From: Amorphophallus konjac
Lineage: Eukaryota > Streptophyta > Magnoliopsida > Alismatales > Araceae
NCBI GenBank assembly: GCA_022559845.1
Contig: CM040121.1
Span: 568,590,140 to 568,654,139 of the forward strand
Direction of reading: 5' to 3'
DNA: 64,000 nt
In this document: piece by piece, positions 59,301-64,000 of the stretch
Numbering within the stretch: the first letter of the stretch is position 1
Layout of the letters: the number at the start of each line of letters is the position of its first letter
Translations under genes and position numbers: made by a program
Notes under the pieces: generated by a model
Told to the model about the DNA's origin: nothing
Seen by the model: the letters and a program-made list of their open reading frames with translations, nothing else
The model's database searches: none

Positions 59301-62300
59301 TGTCACGCCCCGAACAAGGCGGAAATATCGGGACGTACAGTCAGAGGCAAGCAGGAAAGAGAGAGAACTAATCTAAATACACAAGTGCTATGGAAAGGAA
59401 ATACTAAATGATCATTAACAACCAAACTGATACAGTAATCTCAAAGGCAACTTAATACAACATGGAATAACAACCACTAAGACTCAACAACAAACTGAAA
59501 CTAAATGATCTCCAAACACAACTAACAATAAGCACACCGCTAACACACTAGAACTGATACACTCAAGACATCACTCCTGCCCTTCCCCGTCGGTAAGCGC
59601 GTCACCTGAGAAGCCTGGAAAGGGGGAAACAACGGGGTGTGAGCTGACGCTCAGTAGGAAATAACAGACATGTATAAGTGATTAACAGTTTAATTATATT
59701 TTCAAAATATCATGCTACAAACGATAATGCGATAAACAACGGTAATAACGAGATCTTGCAAGGTCAAGAAATATACAATTGATAATGATTATCAAGGATA
59801 ACAAATACAAGAATTTACAACAGGAGATATAACAAGAGATATAACAATGATATAGTAATAGGGAATTGGCCAACAAGCAAGTAATTTAAACATTAACCAA
59901 GTATGATCAAGTAACAAGTAACAAGATACTTTTGTCATAGACGCCAACACTCAGGCAAGTACTTCGGTGCAATGCCCCACCTTGTCATTAACATCCCATG
60001 GGCTCACTAACTTTCGGGCGCTCTCCCCAGGACCAGACCGGGCCCTTATGATGCGATGGCATTGATTTACTGGGCCCAACGTCCCATCCGTCCAGACATT
60101 TAATCAATTTTAATGGCCAATTAATCAGAGGAATTTCTGTCATAAGTTCAGATTTAAAGGACTAACCTTGTCCTTGGATTCAAGAGTACAAACACGGTGA
60201 AACTCATCTCCAAGAGATGTGCGGTCGTAACAGAGCCGCTCCATGGATATATACGGTTCATACAGAACCGTACGTACAGGAACTGGACTGAAACTCAGCC
60301 CGTGAAGTCAAGAAAAGAACGGCTGACAGTAGGCCGCCCTAAGGTAAGAACGGTGCAATATGGGCCGCTCATGTCCAGAAGACATTAAGGCCCAAGAACG
60401 ATATATACGGTCCATACTGGGCCGTATAAAGATATACGGTCACGATCGGGCCGCCTAAGAGGTTATGCGGTCACATGATAACCGCGCATGCCTCTCGTCG
60501 TCCGATTTGATCCAAGACTTAAACCAGTGGTTTAAGCTCAAAAAACAGGGTATGCTGGTGTTAAACAGATTCTAATCGTGATTATAATGATGTTCTGAGA
60601 TGACGGTAAGACCGCCGGATAGAGTTTCCGGGGGTAGAACCGAAACTAGCACGCTAATCGGCCAATCGGCTTCGCGTGAAGTGGGAAAGTTAAACATGAT
60701 GTTCTACTGTAGTACAGCAGTAAACAGCAAGTTAACAGTCATATTAATCCTAATGCCAAGCTAATTTAACAGGGATTAGGTTATATATTAATCCAAGATG
60801 CCAAGAAAACAATTTAAGATGATAACGAGTTCGCGTAAGTCGCATAGGCACGAATGACAAGCAATAATCAGAAATTTAGTTGCATATTTAAACAGTTATT
60901 AAGTGGGTTTATATTTCACCAATTACCCTTAATGACATGCAAATGAATGCATTAGAACATAAATTAAGTCACTCTCTGTGGGGATAAACGGTTCTATATG
61001 GACCGTACAACTTACTGGGCATTCCGGGGCCGAACAGGGGTCACTCTGTGACACAGGGAGATGGACGGTTCCTCAGGGGCCGTCCATGGGTTTCTAATTA
61101 TAAATTGTCATTATGATACTAAAATGGATGCATCATAATAATTACTAAGTCAATTACTGGGTAGATAAACGGTTGCTAAAGGGCCGTACATCTACTGGGC
61201 TGAACAGGGGGCGAACGGGCTTCAAACAGGCCTCAGGGAGTTGGGCGGCTCTGTCTGGGCCGCCCAAGGGGTTGGGCGGCTCTGTCTGGGCCGTCCAAGG
61301 GGTTGGGCGGTCCTGGGAGGGCCGCCCATCCCTGGGTTGTGCGGCCAGAGCAGGGCCGTTTAGGGATATGTGGTCCAGTCTGGACCTTTCATCCAGATAT
61401 GTGGTTCCTGACGAACCGTTCATCCTGGGATGAGTGGTTCCTGAAAAACCGTTCAACTAGGGGCATGCTAGGGTCAAAATTGGTCAAAGGTGGGCTGGAG
61501 TTGGACGGTCTATCGTAAGACCGCCCATCTCTGGGTCGTCTCCGGTCATCCCTGCCGCGTCCGGTGAACGCCGGGAACTAGGGTTTGGATAGGGTTACAC
61601 TAAAATGATCATAACTAATGCAATTGGACTCCAAATAAGGGAATTTTGGTATCAATGGAAAGCTAATACAAAACTCTACCTATCTGCAAGGTCAATTTCA
61701 TGATCAATTACTGGAATCGAGATCTATTAAAGCAAGAACACAAGAAACCCTAATTCTGACATGCTGTGACTAAAACGTTAAATTCTCTCTACATACAGAA
61801 TGGAATTTAGGGCTTCTTGGCTCAAATGAAAGCTACTTCGATGGTGAATCCAACCATATAAGATATGGTTCATGTGGATCAAGATCAATACTTCGAAATC
61901 ATAAATCACTTCGGATGAACACATCAAACTAGGTCTAAAACATGCTGTTACTATAAACAGAAATTCTCTACACATGCTTCATGAAACATAGGGCTTTCTA
62001 CGTTAAATGAAAGCTAACATCATTCTTATCATATCATATAAGTTAATTTAAGTTTGGTCTGTTACACCTACCTCAATCGGAGATTGAAAAACGTGCTAGA
62101 TATGAAGAACGAACTAGAATACCCTTCAGAAAAGCCTCGACTGCTCTCTACACACCTGATAAAAATTGGGGCTTTCAGTCCCAATGGATAGATCTCGTCG
62201 AGAGGATCAATTTCCTATACTCATGATCGAGTTTTGGTTAAGAATGCCTACCTTAATTGAAGAAACAAGGGAGGAAGATGGAAGTCGACGGCCTGCCGAC

Positions 62301-62926
62301 ACACCTACAAAGATCGCCGGAATTCTCCCCGGATCTGGATCCTCTGTCGACACCACAGCAACCAAAAGAAAGAGGACTCGTAGAGCTTTCTATGTATAGC
62401 TCATAGGCCTTCTGGAGAGTTCTGTGCTGGGAGTATTCGGCCGTGGAAGAGACGTGTTAGAAACGGCGCCGTGATTGTTGACTTGAGCAAACTCGGCCGA
62501 GAGCGCCGCCTAGGGTTAGGGTTTCGCTAAATTTATTGGGGGCTTTTGATCCTCAGATCCTCACCGTTCATTTGGCTCTGGTTTGAGCTCATTTGGTCGA
62601 GTATCAAGCCCTAATTTCGTGTTTTAATCCAAGGTTAGGTTTGGGTCAAAAAGTGTGTAATTAAGGGCTTAATCTCTAAATAGATCTCACCACGGATTTT
62701 TAATGACCTAAAGCCAGAAGACAAAATTGCAATCTACATCGACCTTAACCTGTTTACTATTTTTCTGGATTTTTATAAGGTGGTCGAAAATATCACTATT
62801 CTATTTCTAAGGAATCAATATTAATAAATCCGAAATTCAATTATTAAATCCATAAAAATACAAATTCTTAATCAACAAGAGCTAAATAAATATATTAAAT
62901 CTAATAAAATAATTCGGGGTCTTACA
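59301..62926 (-). repeat. 5' LTR of TekE
   Basis: 3626 bp, nearly identical to 50884-54508. It retains the same hairpin clusters, the repeated aatgaaagct units and the TATA-like box. It abuts the right TSD aggac at 62927-62931, after which RT5 LTR sequence resumes with caatgcgctgg. Confidence 0.95.
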
Positions 62927-63087
62927 AGGACAATGCGCTGGTCACGTCCCGGAGTCAGAGAACGCAACGGTTCACCCTGCACAAAGTTCCGAAGGCATAT
63001 CAGGGAAAAACACAAATAAAACACAAAACACACTCCCGGACCCACGAAAATGATCCGAAAAATATCTGAAAAATCCGGGGCATTACA

Positions 63088-64000
63088 CCATCTAGATGAA
63101 CAGTCAATGAGAAATAAAATACAAATTTTTATGGATTTTACAAATATTCAATTTTTTTTTATTTTGAAAATTTTTGATTTTTTTGGATTTGAAAAATATT
63201 CATTTTTTTTTAATTTTGGTTTAGGCGTTGCTAATTGCAGCATCGTAAGATGATTTAAACTACTGGTTAGGGGTCCTTATTCCTTCCCCTTTCGCTCATA
63301 ATTACCCAAAGCATGGCGTGTATTAAAGGTGGCACCCTATAATCTGCTGCCATTGGTTAACGGTGCCCCTACTAAGGCCATACCCAAGAAACATTCGGTC
63401 TTGGAGGGCGAAGAGAAGAAAAATTGGGGATAAACTTGATATGAGTTAAGAAGATATCACTTTTTAACTTCTATCCATAGCATAACCCCTAGAGATTCGG
63501 TCTGTTGCACCATAGCTTTTCGTCATGTCATCGAACCTTAATTCTCGCTTAGACACGCATTCGACCGGACTCATAACGTCCCACGGAAAAACTTTATTGC
63601 CCTCTTGCCTTGCCATATTCTATGAATTTTTTTTGCTTTTCATTTTTTTCTTTTGATCATCATTTTTCTTATTATGTCCTTTGGACTTGAAAGATATTGC
63701 AATTGAGATTAAAATTTGAGAATAAGGTCATAATTGACTGTCCCTATTTGAGACCTCCTCTTGTCGGGGTGTGCTTAGGTTGGTTGTTTTTGCCCAGACT
63801 ACCTCTACCCTCATGTTTCGGCCAAGTAGAGAAGAGAAAAAGACCTCGTGCTCTCAAGCATGGCCCAAGTAGCAACGGTGTTTACCAAGGAAGACGGCTA
63901 AGGATGCCATGAAGTGTGTGCAGTGCCCAGCTAAGGGTTACCTTTAATGAGCGCGGGAGGGAATACCGAACTCCCAACGTGGGGTTCTCATAACCAAAGG
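63088..64000. other. RT3 interior, segment 3 (to the window edge)
   Basis: It begins with the right TSD copy ccatc of RT5 and continues as A/T-rich non-coding sequence. It has several poly-T runs (63145-63220), then mixed sequence to the end. No protein motif, tandem repeat or LTR boundary was seen. Assignment to RT3 rests only on the insertion logic. Confidence 0.5.

Larger units (their letters stand above)
50884..62926 (-). mobile_element. TekE: near-complete Tekay/Del-type Ty3/gypsy chromovirus
   Basis: LTRs of 3625 and 3626 bp (50884-54508, 59301-62926) lie within a perfect TSD aggac (50879-50883, 62927-62931). PBS is at 59281-59293, polypurine tract at 54509-54520, and gag-pol between 58949 and 54585 on the minus strand. 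Domain order is gag, protease, reverse transcriptase, RNase H, integrase, chromodomain-like tail. By eye I noted about 35-40 single-base differences between the LTRs, roughly 1 percent, making it probably the youngest complete insertion here. Two frameshifts in pol make this copy non-autonomous. Confidence 0.96.
33428..63087 (-). mobile_element. RT5: non-autonomous gypsy-like LTR element carrying five later insertions
   Basis: Outer ends are tgtaacgacccaag at 33428 and gggcattaca ending at 63087, with perfect TSD ccatc (33423-33427 and 63088-63092). The left LTR is 33428-37590. The interior is only 37591-40054. The right LTR is 40055-63087 with four insertions. Removing insertions and their TSD copies leaves LTRs of 2868 and 2864 bp. 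PBS and polypurine tract fix the minus-strand direction. The interior shows no gag or pol, so another element must have supplied proteins. LTR sequence opening TGTAATGCCCC on the minus strand suggests the chromovirus group. Confidence 0.93.
40055..63087 (-). repeat. 5' LTR of RT5, split into five pieces by four insertions
   Basis: LTR pieces are 40055-40144, 43495-44262, 45917-46145, 49263-50883 and 62932-63087. They line up in order with 33428-37590. Insertions are at 40145-43489, 44263-45911, 46146-49257 and 50884-62926, each with its TSD. The hairpin array is at 49893-50265 and the TATA box at about 50803-50815. TekE separates the last 156 bp of the LTR from the rest. Confidence 0.92.

Overview
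This is plant nuclear DNA made entirely of LTR retrotransposons. I find no host protein gene, rRNA or tRNA gene. The evidence for a flowering plant is: two Sirevirus-type Ty1/copia elements (gag with long coiled coils, repeated polypurine tracts ahead of the 3' LTR, DSGCSRHMT protease motif); a Ty3/gypsy chromovirus of the Tekay/Del type whose integrase ends in a chromodomain-like tail; and primer binding sites complementary to initiator-Met tRNA. The species cannot be told from this window.

The window reads as a nest of insertions, and most boundaries are fixed by 5-bp target-site duplications (TSDs). From outside in: RT1 (1-3102, a piece of an LTR) was hit by RT2 (gypsy, minus strand, 3103-7287, 3' LTR plus a broken pol end). 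RT2 was hit by RT3 (minus strand, 3' LTR 7288-9269, non-coding interior 9270-10703, 33390-33427 and 63088-64000, running off the right edge). RT3 carries two insertions. The first is RT4, an apparent solo LTR (10704-10837 plus 31980-33389), itself split by SireA (10838-31974, plus strand, TSD gtgtg), which is split by SireB (15825-27795, minus strand, TSD gttca). The second is RT5 (33428-63087, minus strand, TSD ccatc), a gypsy-like element with a short non-coding interior.

RT5's LTRs were landing pads. Its left LTR holds a solo LTR of the RT3 family (33751-35040, TSD agcct). Its right LTR holds three solo LTRs (40145-43489, TSD aggct; 44263-45911, TSD acaag; 46146-49257, TSD gctat/gctac, of RT5's own superfamily) and a nearly complete Tekay element, TekE (50884-62926, TSD aggac). 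With these removed, the two RT5 LTRs are 2868 and 2864 bp, which strongly supports the reconstruction.

Coding capacity is degenerate. SireB keeps one reading frame for gag-pol (19858-25413) broken only by in-frame stops, and both reverse transcriptase catalytic Asp positions examined are Gly. SireA has a shortened gag and almost no pol. TekE has intact catalytic motifs but two frameshifts. RT2 has scraps of RNase H and integrase. RT5 and the visible part of RT3 have no recognisable coding sequence.

The most unusual signal is non-coding. Most of these LTR families, though different in sequence, carry clusters of short CpG-containing inverted repeats (arms about 6-10 nt, spacer mostly 4-13 nt, about 20-27 nt overall). 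The cluster sequence differs by family and has been swapped wholesale between two related RT5-type LTRs with homologous flanks. SireB instead has about 40 copies of an 11-nt motif upstream of its TATA box. A block of about 110 bp is also shared across apparently unrelated elements.
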